NCBI GenBank assembly: GCA_965243105.1
Contig: CBDEUC010000003.1
Span: forward strand, 1,922,001-1,986,000
Reading direction: 5' to 3'
DNA: 64,000 nt
Source: WLWS01 sp965243105
GTDB taxonomy: Bacteria; Pseudomonadota; Gammaproteobacteria; Eutrophobiales; Eutrophobiaceae
Under the pieces are notes generated by a model, which was not told the DNA's origin, ran no database searches, and saw only the letters and a list, made by a program, of their open reading frames with translations. Each line of letters starts with the position of its first letter. Within the stretch, counting starts at the first letter, position 1. A program made the translations under genes and the position numbers. Below are positions 18,126 through 26,351 of the stretch, one piece after another.

Positions 18126-19115
18126 CTAGTTCAGCGCAACGAATGTGCCACCATTTTTTTGGGTTAGCTCCCTCATCAGGGAGGCAAAACGTTTTCGCGT
18201 AATCTGGAAATGTTGCGGCGCCGTAGGCGGCACGGGAAAACCGACAGCATGAATCCTCACCTTGGTTTTTCCATTCGCATCTTTTGGGTTAAGCCGGTCG
18301 ACCACCTGTATGACTTCCTTGATGGATCGCCCGGTAAATTCATCACCAAATACATAAATACTGATTTTCTTTTTCGGGTCGTAAAAATCCCTGATCGCGC
18401 GAGTGATGCCTTCTACCGGGCTACTGTTACTGAAGGGTTGCCAGCTACGCAACTGCCTTAGCATTGCACCACGCCGACCCTTGGTGTCTGGTATCCACTT
18501 ACGACGATACTGGGATACCATGTAAGCACCCATGTCGCTCATTACCTGGATACCCTTGACCCTCGGGTAAACATCCAGCGTTGCTTCAAGCTGGTTAATC
18601 ATCTTGCTCCAGTTGGCCTGCTGCATACTGCCCGATGTATCGATAATAAAAATAATATACTCACTGTCTACCGGTATACCGCCCACGAGGCTGGTATTAA
18701 TGTCACCTTTTTGTGCCATCAGTCGCTGCATTTCAGCAGTCATGGATTGCAGGGCCAGTTCAAGTTCGCCGGTAATAATCGCGTTAACCGAAGAGTCTTC
18801 AGCTTCTTCGTCATAGCGAGTCTTGGTGTACTTTAAATCAGATTGCAGCCGCGCAACTTTTTCGTCCCACACTGAAATCTGTTCATGCTTGGCATTTAGT
18901 TCCCTGTTTAAAATTGTCGTCTCGCCGCGTATTTCAAATAACTGGGTCTGTAGTTCACGCACAATGCCCTGCAGCGAGATGTCGCTGGTTTCCAGGACTA
19001 TTTCATCGCCGGTTCGTGCGATCATCAAAAGCAGGATAATCGCGCCAAAACCACAGGTAATGACATCCAGGAAGGACAGGTTGAATATCTCGTTGTCTCT
19101 GTCTTTTTTTCTCAA
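18126..19115 (-). CDS. VWA-domain protein with ExbD/MotB-like membrane anchor (1)
   Basis: The 329-residue protein has a short basic cytoplasmic start, one membrane helix (about 12-34) containing FNLSFLDVITCGFGA with D17 in the membrane, a coiled-coil-like stretch (about 45-135) and a C-terminal von Willebrand A domain with the MIDAS motif D159-T-S-G-S163. A single N-terminal helix with a membrane aspartate is the hallmark of ExbD, TolR and MotB. It starts at TTG, overlapping the TGA stop of the preceding VWA gene (TTGA), with GGAGG seven bases upstream. It probably forms a complex with the TolQ-like channel and the second VWA protein. Confidence 0.88.
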   Translation of the reverse strand: MRKKDRDNEIFNLSFLDVITCGFGAIILLLMIARTGDEIVLETSDISLQGIVRELQTQLFEIRGETTILNRELNAKHEQISVWDEKVARLQSDLKYTKTRYDEEAEDSSVNAIITGELELALQSMTAEMQRLMAQKGDINTSLVGGIPVDSEYIIFIIDTSGSMQQANWSKMINQLEATLDVYPRVKGIQVMSDMGAYMVSQYRRKWIPDTKGRRGAMLRQLRSWQPFSNSSPVEGITRAIRDFYDPKKKISIYVFGDEFTGRSIKEVIQVVDRLNPKDANGKTKVRIHAVGFPVPPTAPQHFQITRKRFASLMRELTQKNGGTFVALN

Positions 19116-20200
19116 GGCCAGTCCTCCGACGGACTCATAAAAGACCCGTTGGTCATTTGCGCAAGTTTCCAGAAGGCGTTGGCGGCTTCCGGGTCCCCCT
19201 CCATGGGTGCCAGGATGATATTCATGGGAATGCCACGGGGTACTGCTTTTATCGCACTCTGGAAAAGGTTTAGACGCTGTCTGCCGTCAATAGTTGCGCC
19301 GCGAATGCGTTTTGAGCCCTTCGTGGGCAGGCCGTCGGTAATGAGGTAGATGTTATCCGGTGCCGGTCGAAGCTGGGAAATCAGCTGGAATGCCTGCTCC
19401 AGGTCGGTGCCATTCTCGGGCACGATATTCCTGAGATTCTTGATTGCCTGGTCGAGCTGTAATTTATTACTGACTTTCAGCCACTTGCCACTGGTCTCGG
19501 GGATCGCGGCTTTCACATCGGTGTTGAACGTGTAGATCTGGTATTCGCTACCCTGGGGAAACTTGGCACTGATCCAGTCGACGGTGTCGAGGGCGCGATT
19601 CCATTTTGGTGCAGTACGTTTTCTTTCATCACGCATGTTCCTTCGCCGAATCACGTTCACAATCGTGTTATCCAGCATGCTGGCGGAGGAATCCAGCAGG
19701 ATGAGCAGGCGTTGTCCGCCCATGCGCAAGCCGGTCACGTAGGCACGATTGCCATCCCCGGCATACTTTCTCGAGTCTTCCCCGGTCTTGTTTATTTCCT
19801 CGACCAGCTTTTGTCTTTCAGTTTCAAGACGCTTTATTTCCTGCTTGAGCTGGTTCAGCTTTCCATCGGCCCCATCCAGTACCAGTTCATCCGTCAGGCC
19901 CTCGGTGACGGCAATTTCCTCCATGATGCGCCGGGCCAGGCCCTGCGCTGTCACCAGCTTTTCATCAATATCTGAAATGGTGTTGCGAATACGAACCAGG
20001 TTCAGCTGGCCATCGCGAATTTCTTCCTCGAGCAGGTCCACCTCGGCACTGAGGTCGGTCTTGACAACAGGTTGAGGAACATTGGTGTCGACGTTGTGCT
20101 TGATGATCAGGAACAACAACACTGCTGCCCCGAATCCACAGGACATGATGTCAAGGAATGACAGGCTGAAGGCGGAGATTCTGCGGCGGGACTGGGCCAT
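19112..20200 (-). CDS. VWA-domain protein with ExbD/MotB-like membrane anchor (2)
   Basis: The 362-residue protein mirrors the neighbouring VWA protein: basic N-terminus, membrane helix (about 12-34) with FSLSFLDIMSCGFGA and D17 at the identical position, then a predicted coiled coil (about 50-140) and a VWA domain with the MIDAS-like D170-S-S-A-S174. Since G is replaced by A in the MIDAS, metal binding is likely but not certain. The coiled coil would span the periplasm. The pair looks like an ancient duplication; a heterodimeric B-subunit for the TolQ-like channel is the favoured reading (inference). Confidence 0.88.
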   Translation of the reverse strand: MAQSRRRISAFSLSFLDIMSCGFGAAVLLFLIIKHNVDTNVPQPVVKTDLSAEVDLLEEEIRDGQLNLVRIRNTISDIDEKLVTAQGLARRIMEEIAVTEGLTDELVLDGADGKLNQLKQEIKRLETERQKLVEEINKTGEDSRKYAGDGNRAYVTGLRMGGQRLLILLDSSASMLDNTIVNVIRRRNMRDERKRTAPKWNRALDTVDWISAKFPQGSEYQIYTFNTDVKAAIPETSGKWLKVSNKLQLDQAIKNLRNIVPENGTDLEQAFQLISQLRPAPDNIYLITDGLPTKGSKRIRGATIDGRQRLNLFQSAIKAVPRGIPMNIILAPMEGDPEAANAFWKLAQMTNGSFMSPSEDWP

Positions 20201-20204
20201 GGCA

Positions 20205-21545
20205 TCAACTTACATGAATAAACATGTACTCCGTTTTTGATCCTGTGAAACTGACGATATCACCTGCATTTACCTGGACAGGCTCGGAAACAGGGCTGCC
20301 ATTAAGGTAGACAGAAAGATCACCACAGGCGCTGAGAGTGACGTTTCCAGGACTCGTGCTCACTTCGCAATGCGCATCGTTTGCCTGGTGACTTGATAAC
20401 CTTCCGGCCGCGGAAAGAAAAACCGTGTCATCACCAAGCGGGTAAGCCCTGTGACCAAGCAAAACATGGCTAATGCCATGGTTGTCGGGTACGACAGCGG
20501 TGCTTGAAGGCGCAGGCTCGGTGGGTGCCTCGGTATTTACCTGTACGGTGTTGACCGCCGTGACCAGTGCTTCCTCGGCAGCACCAAGGCGCGTGACATA
20601 GCTGAGACCGCTACCGGCTGCGCTGAACACATCCTCGTGCGCGGAACAAGCCTGGCTTATGTTCAGGTTGGAGAGTACTTCCGCATTCCTTATTACTTCG
20701 CCGATCCCGGGCAGGTTTCCGCTCGACTGGCTCAGCAGCGGTGTGGACTCGGCTTCCATGGAGTTATAAATCCGTTCATACAGGGGATGCAGCGTGGCTT
20801 GCAGGCTATCCGCGGTAAGACGCGCCTGGTGCAGGGTTTGCTGGTACTGGATTTCTAGCACAACCTCCTTGTGAACACGCAGGGAGTTCAGGCACGCCGG
20901 TATTTGGTCGTAAAGCGCCTGTTCCGTATCAGGATGGTGTTGCGGATCAAAGCGAGACTCCTTAATAAAGAGATCGGCTATCAGGTGAGCGGTATTATCA
21001 AGCAATGTCAGCATGCCAGCCCCGTCTACCATGCTGACGCTGCCGCGAACAACGTCACTGTCAACTTCCAGGTTGGTTAACACGGCCTGGTGAAGTTGCA
21101 GGTCAACGTGCGTGTAATGACCCGGCCCAACCACCGGCGCCGCTGCAGCAACCGCACTGTCGACAATACCGGCTGCACTTAGCGGGCTGGCATCAATAAG
21201 GCCAAGTAACAGCGCCAGTTGTTCATTGCTGTAGACACCGGGAACCGCGAGGATTACCTCGTCCGGCTTGCCAGCCTGCTCGTGCAACTGCAGCAGGTGA
21301 GCAAAGGCAAGATCCGCATGGTGTCGTGCGAGCGGGGTAGGGTTCTGCAAGGGGTCCTGGTTAAGGTTTTTCCAGTAACGATTGTGAGAACTTCGCGGGT
21401 GCAGGCGAGCCTGCTTCAGCGCCTCGTCTCCCACCAGGATTTTTTCCTCGGTGGTATGTGCAAAGCCCGGGCTGGTGACAACGATCTCGTGGTTCTTGCT
21501 GACCCGAATTTCAAAATCGTTTATTTCGATAATTGCCTTGCTCAT
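20205..21545 (-). CDS. Actin/Hsp70-like protein with C-terminal FHA-like domain, function unknown
   Basis: The 446-residue soluble protein begins with AIIEINDFEIRV, has a patch reading VGDEALKQARLHPR and a central VILAVPGVYSNEQLALLLGL, the pattern of the ASKHA (Hsp70/actin) nucleotide-binding fold. The last ~90 residues (from about 355) resemble a forkhead-associated domain: an early LGDDTVFLS, a loop with HCEVS, and YLNGSPVSEPVQVNAGDIVS. FHA domains bind phosphothreonine; conserved Arg/Ser ligands are not clear here, so it may be degenerate. No signal peptide or membrane helix is present. It sits between the TolQ-like and VWA genes, suggesting a cytoplasmic regulator of the machine. Confidence 0.75.
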   Translation of the reverse strand: MSKAIIEINDFEIRVSKNHEIVVTSPGFAHTTEEKILVGDEALKQARLHPRSSHNRYWKNLNQDPLQNPTPLARHHADLAFAHLLQLHEQAGKPDEVILAVPGVYSNEQLALLLGLIDASPLSAAGIVDSAVAAAAPVVGPGHYTHVDLQLHQAVLTNLEVDSDVVRGSVSMVDGAGMLTLLDNTAHLIADLFIKESRFDPQHHPDTEQALYDQIPACLNSLRVHKEVVLEIQYQQTLHQARLTADSLQATLHPLYERIYNSMEAESTPLLSQSSGNLPGIGEVIRNAEVLSNLNISQACSAHEDVFSAAGSGLSYVTRLGAAEEALVTAVNTVQVNTEAPTEPAPSSTAVVPDNHGISHVLLGHRAYPLGDDTVFLSAAGRLSSHQANDAHCEVSTSPGNVTLSACGDLSVYLNGSPVSEPVQVNAGDIVSFTGSKTEYMFIHVS

Positions 21546-21579
21546 TTTTACGCAGCGTTCTCTGTCCGGTTAATGTTGA

Positions 21580-22377
21580 TTAGCGCACCTGCAGGTGACG
21601 TAGCAGGTTCACGTCGCAGTAATTTTGTGTATCCAGCACGTGTCTTTCCTGCATCAGCTGCAGCTGGTGCATGAGAAACATGATGAAGATGCTGATGATC
21701 AGGGCGATAAACGTAGAGTTAAAGGCCACACCCAGGCTTACCGTTACGCCAACGATGTCACCTTCGACGGCCTTGTGTGCCTGTCCCAGTGCCTCGCCGA
21801 TACCGCGCACGGTGCCGATAAAGCCGATGGATGGGATGGCCCAGATTATGTAGCGAATCATCGAGAGCTCCGAGTCCAGTCGGTCTGACTCAGTCTCGCA
21901 AACTTCCTTGACCGAGGAAGCCACGTCCTGGATGTTTTGCGTTGTGCCAAATCTCTGCAGGGCAGTGAGCAATACCCTCGGCAACAGGTATTCCCTTTCT
22001 TCCTCCGGCAGGATTTGCAGGGGTCTTGAATATTGCCGCGCATCTTCTGGCAGGATACTGGTGCCGGGGCTGACCTCCAGCAGCGAACGTGACAATAGTT
22101 TTCTCTCGTCATGCACCAGCTTGGCTTTCAGACCCATGATGGCAAAGACCCACAGCGCGAGCACAAAGCAGGCCTCCTGCTCGTAGTCCTTGATCACGAT
22201 AAAGGCGGAGCGCTGTACTTCGTAAACTTCCCCGGCTTCCTGTGCGGCGCGCTGCTCTTCGAGGATGGTGTTTGCTGCAGGCCTGACGACAGTGACATAA
22301 ACAGCGTGCACAATAATAAAAGAGATAAAAAGTGCGAATAGCTGGTAAAGAAAATCAGATAGAGGATTATGTTTCAT
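21580..22377 (-). CDS. MotA/TolQ/ExbB-family proton channel subunit
   Basis: The 265-residue inner-membrane protein has two N-terminal helices (about 10-32 and 68-84), a cytoplasmic domain, and the paired family helices about 173-195 (WAIPSIGFIGTVRGIGEAL) and 206-236 (GVTVSLGVAFNSTFIALIIS). The AIPSIGFIGTVRG and G-x-x-x-S/T motifs are diagnostic of the TolQ/ExbB/MotA superfamily, which form pentameric proton channels around two MotB/ExbD/TolR helices. No canonical ExbD, TolR or MotB is encoded nearby; the two VWA proteins supply the membrane aspartate helices instead (inference). Confidence 0.94.
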   Translation of the reverse strand: MKHNPLSDFLYQLFALFISFIIVHAVYVTVVRPAANTILEEQRAAQEAGEVYEVQRSAFIVIKDYEQEACFVLALWVFAIMGLKAKLVHDERKLLSRSLLEVSPGTSILPEDARQYSRPLQILPEEEREYLLPRVLLTALQRFGTTQNIQDVASSVKEVCETESDRLDSELSMIRYIIWAIPSIGFIGTVRGIGEALGQAHKAVEGDIVGVTVSLGVAFNSTFIALIISIFIMFLMHQLQLMQERHVLDTQNYCDVNLLRHLQVR

Positions 22378-22384
22378 GATCAGT

Positions 22385-22615
22385 TCATATATCTACAGGA
22401 AAAGGTATCGAGTAATCTTCTGACACTTTCTCGGTGGCTTCAAAAGAATCCGGTGTTTCAAATTCATTCTCCGAACCTGCGTTACTGCTTTGCTCACTCG
22501 CCTCAGCCTGCTGTTCCGAAGTTTGAGCAGGTGCCTCCGTCGCGCTTTCGGGCGTGTCCTGGGTTAAAGCAACCAGGGGGAAACAACAGGTGAGGAGTAA
22601 TAGCAGCTTGCGCAC
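22385..22615 (-). CDS. Small secreted Glu/Ser/Ala-rich protein
   Basis: The 76-residue product starts at GTG five bases after the upstream stop, giving MRKLLLLLTCCFPLVALTQ, a clear Sec signal peptide. A TTC-C-rich h-region could also be a lipobox variant but has no small residues around C. The mature 55 residues are disordered, rich in Glu, Ser, Ala and Thr. Nothing similar can be named. It is a real ORF by its position, overlapping no other gene, in the middle of the operon; a longer in-frame start inside the upstream gene is less likely. Confidence 0.6.
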   Translation of the reverse strand: MRKLLLLLTCCFPLVALTQDTPESATEAPAQTSEQQAEASEQSSNAGSENEFETPDSFEATEKVSEDYSIPFPVDI

Positions 22616-22619
22616 CAGT

Positions 22620-24692
22620 TTACTCCAGGTACCTGGCGATGCGGAATCCAAGATCATCACGGTTCTTCGCATTGTAGTCACGGTAGGAGAGACGTAGTTC
22701 AGTTACCGTTCCATGAGCCCAGCTTGACCCTCTAATCACGTGGAACTTACCAGTAGCCGGCCCGAGCGGGTCAACAGGAGCCTTGCCAATCGCACCAAGC
22801 TGGATGTCATAAAAGTCATTCACCCACTCTGACACGTTGCCGCCCATGTCAAACAGGCCCCTGCTGTTGGCGGGGAAACTGCCGACCTTTGCTGCTGCCA
22901 GGTAACCGTCATTATATTTCGGTATGGTTTTGCCGAGGAAATTGGAGGCTGAAACATCGGCAAAGTTACCGCTTTTCTCTGCAGGTGGCATCTTTGCCCC
23001 CCATGGGAACTTGAGCATGGTCTTGCTGCTTGTCAGGCGTGCCGCCCAGGCCCATTCCGCTTCACTGGGTAGCCTGTATCCCTCGGCGGCTGCGTTAAAA
23101 CCGGTTATTTTCCCATTTTCTTCAGTGTAGAAAGGAGTGAGTGATTCGGCCTTGCTCAGCCAGTTGCAATAACGTGCAGCATCCTCCCAGCCAACCTTTA
23201 CCACCGGCTGGTTGTCCTCGTTGATGCTTCGACCCTGTACCGAGCCGGAATTGTGTTCCTTGCGAAATTGACGAAACTGGCCATTGGTGACTTCGTGCAG
23301 GCTCATGTAGAAAGGCCGCTTGAGCACGATGTCCCTGATGGTTTCGTTGGCGCGTCGACCCGGTTCCCTTCGGGATGCGCCCATGGTAAAGGGCCCGGGG
23401 TAGAACAGTTTCATGCTCTCGCCGGAACTCGTGGTGTAAAGAGGCTTGATTGATTCGAGCTTGGCCTGTCTCTCGCTTTTCAGGTTGATCTTCACAACCT
23501 GGGCTACGCCGCTACGCGGTGTGATCTCGGTTTTCTGGCCGAGATAGCCTTCTCGTCTGACCTCGATACGATGTTTCTTTGCCGGTAAATTAATCGTCCT
23601 CTTTGACGCAGGCTGCGTTTTACCATTTATCAATAGTCGCGCATCAGGCGGGTTAAGTTGAAACTGGACTTCGACAAGCTCAGCCGCCAGGTTTACCAGC
23701 AGGCGTTTTTCTTCACCCGAGGCAACATTCACGGTTCGGCTTGCCGACTGGTAACCTTCCTTGAAAAGCCTGATAGTGCTGCTCTTGCCCGGCTTAAGGG
23801 TTAATTCGAGAGGAGTCAGGCCCTTGTATTCTCCATCCATGGTGGCGCTGGCTCGTGGCGGATTACTGGCAAGAAACACCAGCGCATCTGCGGGCTCCAG
23901 TTGTATGTTCGAATAGTCCAGTGGTTCATTGGCTTTTACCAGGACTTCTTCTTTCCATGCCTTGTGACCGGATAGCTTGACCTTGAGCTGATGCTTTCCT
24001 TCGAGTATTTCCGCGGTAAACGGAGTAATACCCACTGCCTCATCATCCACCAGTATTTCTGCTCCGGCAGGCGTGCTGCTAAAGCTGACTTCGGCCCAGG
24101 CCGGCACAAGCTCGACCCGCAGCTCCTGGGTAATGTCCAGGCCTTCAATTTCCACTGTTTCTTCAAAGGGGAAATAGCGCTCAGCACTGATCTTGAGCTG
24201 CCTCGTGCCGGGTTCAATATCCCGCACGGTCGTGGGTGTTTGTCCGAGCAGCAGATCGTCAATAAAAATTTCTGCTCCGGTGACCGCGCCGGTATCTACC
24301 TCGAGATGGCCCGGCAGGCGCTTCATGGTAAAGCGGTGATACTGGTTTTGCTCGTTGCTAACCGTGATCTCCTCGTCGAGCGAATAATAGCCTTCCGCCT
24401 GCAGGGAAATATCGTGTTTTCCACGAAGTAAAAGATAGCGATCGGCGAGCTTGAATTTCAAAAGGCTATTAACCTCGATGCTTGCGCTTGCAGGCTCAGC
24501 TTCGAAGTAAACGGCGCGTGCAGTGAACAGGAAAAAGGCTATGGAGGCGCACACAAAAAGAGCCAGGGAAATCGCGATAGTCCTTGGTGATGGCCCGCTC
24601 CTTTTCTTGACGTGCTTGTCATTGAGTGGCTCAAACTTGAGCGGACTGATAGTCGCTGGCTCAATTACCTTGTCTTTGGTGTTGTCGTCCAT
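22620..24692 (-). CDS. Membrane-anchored PEGA-repeat protein with FGE-sulfatase-like domain lacking catalytic cysteines
   Basis: The 690-residue protein has a cytoplasmic N-terminus (1-37), one membrane helix (about 38-58), four or five PEGA repeats in the periplasm (for example TPAGAEILVDDEAVGITPF and NPPDARLLINGKTQP) and a C-terminal FGE/SUMF1 domain (about 440-690). FGE landmarks are present (YRLPSEAEWAWAAR, GGNVSEWVND, VIRGSSWAHG, LGFRIAR) but the paired copper-binding cysteines are missing: the RGSSWAHGTVTELRLSYRDY stretch has none. So it is probably a binding or structural module, not a formylglycine generator. The start at 24692 is preferred because it lies 22 bases after the upstream stop. 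Confidence 0.88.
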   Translation of the reverse strand: MDDNTKDKVIEPATISPLKFEPLNDKHVKKRSGPSPRTIAISLALFVCASIAFFLFTARAVYFEAEPASASIEVNSLLKFKLADRYLLLRGKHDISLQAEGYYSLDEEITVSNEQNQYHRFTMKRLPGHLEVDTGAVTGAEIFIDDLLLGQTPTTVRDIEPGTRQLKISAERYFPFEETVEIEGLDITQELRVELVPAWAEVSFSSTPAGAEILVDDEAVGITPFTAEILEGKHQLKVKLSGHKAWKEEVLVKANEPLDYSNIQLEPADALVFLASNPPRASATMDGEYKGLTPLELTLKPGKSSTIRLFKEGYQSASRTVNVASGEEKRLLVNLAAELVEVQFQLNPPDARLLINGKTQPASKRTINLPAKKHRIEVRREGYLGQKTEITPRSGVAQVVKINLKSERQAKLESIKPLYTTSSGESMKLFYPGPFTMGASRREPGRRANETIRDIVLKRPFYMSLHEVTNGQFRQFRKEHNSGSVQGRSINEDNQPVVKVGWEDAARYCNWLSKAESLTPFYTEENGKITGFNAAAEGYRLPSEAEWAWAARLTSSKTMLKFPWGAKMPPAEKSGNFADVSASNFLGKTIPKYNDGYLAAAKVGSFPANSRGLFDMGGNVSEWVNDFYDIQLGAIGKAPVDPLGPATGKFHVIRGSSWAHGTVTELRLSYRDYNAKNRDDLGFRIARYLE

Positions 24693-24714
24693 CGCCGGTC
24701 TCAAGTGCAGGCTA

Positions 24715-26274
24715 TTACCTGCCCAGGGCAATCTTTTCTGCGGCCTGGACCACGACCGGTTCGGATTGCTTGTTTGGATCAACGTCAAACTCGACCCGAA
24801 CATCCCGGTAGCCGTTGCGAATTCCGACCAGTACATATTTACCAGGTTTCACGGAGATTATCTTTTCCGAGAAGACACCCAGTTCTGCCACTTTTCTTAG
24901 TGTGACCCTGGTCTGGTTGTCTGAGAGAATCGTGATACTCACTGGTGTCTCAGCAATTCTTAATAATTCATCGAGCGCCCCCAGCTGTTTTGAGAGTAGC
25001 GGGCCACGCTTGCCAAGCGCGTTGAGCTTGGCCTGGAAACTTTTTGTTTCATTAAAAACCTTGACGTCATACAGGCGCTGGGGTTGAGACAGGATCTGTT
25101 CCAGCCGGTCATGCAATTTACTTCTAAGGTCCGAGTATTTTTCACCCTTTTGTGCAGAAGCGAGATTGGGATCGATCTTCAGTGCCGCACGATAGGTGGC
25201 AAGTGCCTCGTGCCACTGCTCCTCTGTCTCCTGCTGCTCTGCCCTGGCTATCAGGTTATTGATATTAATCGTTGTCAGCTTGTTGCGGGATTGCTCAAGC
25301 GCGCTGCGTGCTTCGGCGGAACGGGGTTTTAGTTTTAGCGCCGCGTTAAAAGATTTTTGCGCGCTGCTGTAGCGTTTTTTCTCAAGCGAGCTGAAGCCTG
25401 CCGACATGTGCTGGGCAAATTCCCGGTCCAGGATCAGCTGGTTGACAAGCTCGATTTGTTTTTTTGCAGGTTCATGTAGTTCGTCGAGGGCGAGGGCGGA
25501 GTTATAAATTTCCCTTGCCTTTTCGAGCTCTCCTTTTTCCAGGCTGTTGTTGCCGTTGCTCATAATGACCAGTACTTCATCCAGGCTTTGTGCCCTTTCC
25601 ATGCCCTTCAGGGCAGCCCTGTCTATGGCATCCATGGCCAGCGCCAGGCCAAATTTTTCCTTCGCCAGCGCGGAGTTGCCATCAAGCAGTGCCTGATTAC
25701 CCGTTTCCATGGCTTCCTCAAACACCACGTCCATTTCCTCCACGAGGCGGGAAAAGATCTCCAGGCCCTTCTGGTACTCTTCTTTGGACTGCAGAAAATT
25801 TCGCTCGTTATAGAATTCGTCACCCTGTGCGGCAAACTCCATCGCCGTGGCATAGTCTTCCGCTGCCCAGGCTTCCACTCCATGGTCAGCAAGAGACTTT
25901 TGTGCTTCGAGCATTTGCGAAAGAATATCCTGGGTTTCTTTTCTCAGGCTCGCTTCCTGGGCTTTCTCCCATGGAGATACCTTTTCCTTTTTCGAAATCG
26001 CAGGCTTTGCAGCAGCTGCGGGTTTCTCGGGAGCACTGGCCGCGGTCTTTACCGGCTCCTGCCTGCTTTTGCTTACCATGGATGGCAGCACGAAAATGAC
26101 CACTACAGCAGCCATTAAAAGGGCGCCAAGTCCTGCCCATATAAGGGGTGAGCGGGAGGACGCCTTGCCGCCAGCGCCTGTACCTGCTTCAGGTGCCGTT
26201 GCAGTCAGGTTTATCGCGGCGGGTTCGATACGAGTGACGCCGCTTTCCGGATTGTCTGGATTATCATTAGCCAT
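24715..26274 (-). CDS. TPR-repeat membrane protein with PEGA-like C-terminus
   Basis: The 519-residue protein has a low-complexity N-terminus, one membrane helix (about 43-66, PLIWAGLGALLMAAVVVIF), a linker rich in Ala, Pro and Lys, and then TPR repeats over about 110-370 (for example LEKGELEKAREIYNSALALD and GFSSLEKKRYSSAQKSFNAAL). The C-terminal 90 residues (KISVKPGKYVLVGIRNGYRD) resemble a PEGA domain. The periplasmic TPR would bind a partner of the envelope machine. It lies 22 bases before the PEGA/FGE gene and 77 bases after the lipoprotein gene, with a strong hairpin between. Confidence 0.85.
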   Translation of the reverse strand: MANDNPDNPESGVTRIEPAAINLTATAPEAGTGAGGKASSRSPLIWAGLGALLMAAVVVIFVLPSMVSKSRQEPVKTAASAPEKPAAAAKPAISKKEKVSPWEKAQEASLRKETQDILSQMLEAQKSLADHGVEAWAAEDYATAMEFAAQGDEFYNERNFLQSKEEYQKGLEIFSRLVEEMDVVFEEAMETGNQALLDGNSALAKEKFGLALAMDAIDRAALKGMERAQSLDEVLVIMSNGNNSLEKGELEKAREIYNSALALDELHEPAKKQIELVNQLILDREFAQHMSAGFSSLEKKRYSSAQKSFNAALKLKPRSAEARSALEQSRNKLTTININNLIARAEQQETEEQWHEALATYRAALKIDPNLASAQKGEKYSDLRSKLHDRLEQILSQPQRLYDVKVFNETKSFQAKLNALGKRGPLLSKQLGALDELLRIAETPVSITILSDNQTRVTLRKVAELGVFSEKIISVKPGKYVLVGIRNGYRDVRVEFDVDPNKQSEPVVVQAAEKIALGR

Positions 26275-26301
26275 GATCTTGCGGGATATGATACTACATT
26301 C

Positions 26302-26326
26302 GCCGCCGTGCCCTCGGCACGGCGGC
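26302..26326. promoter_or_regulatory. GC-rich hairpin inside the envelope operon
   Basis: GCCGCCGTGCC, loop CTC, GGCACGGCGGC: an eleven-base perfect stem in the 77-base gap between the 26352 and 24715 genes. No U-tract follows on either strand, so a factor-independent terminator is unlikely. It could stall or protect mRNA, tuning expression of the downstream half of the operon (the TPR gene to M48), or be a REP-like unit. Confidence 0.6.
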
Positions 26327-26351
26327 TATTGAATTTCAGGCCGGGGCCCGT

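Noticed and set aside
18126..22377. A Zorya-like antiphage system, since MotA-type and single-helix partner genes lie together
   Set aside because: The partners have VWA domains rather than OmpA-like ends, and no helicase or nuclease gene follows; the flanking lipoproteins and protease point to the envelope.
22620..24692. A sulfatase-activating formylglycine-generating enzyme
   Set aside because: The required paired cysteines are missing and no sulfatase gene lies nearby.
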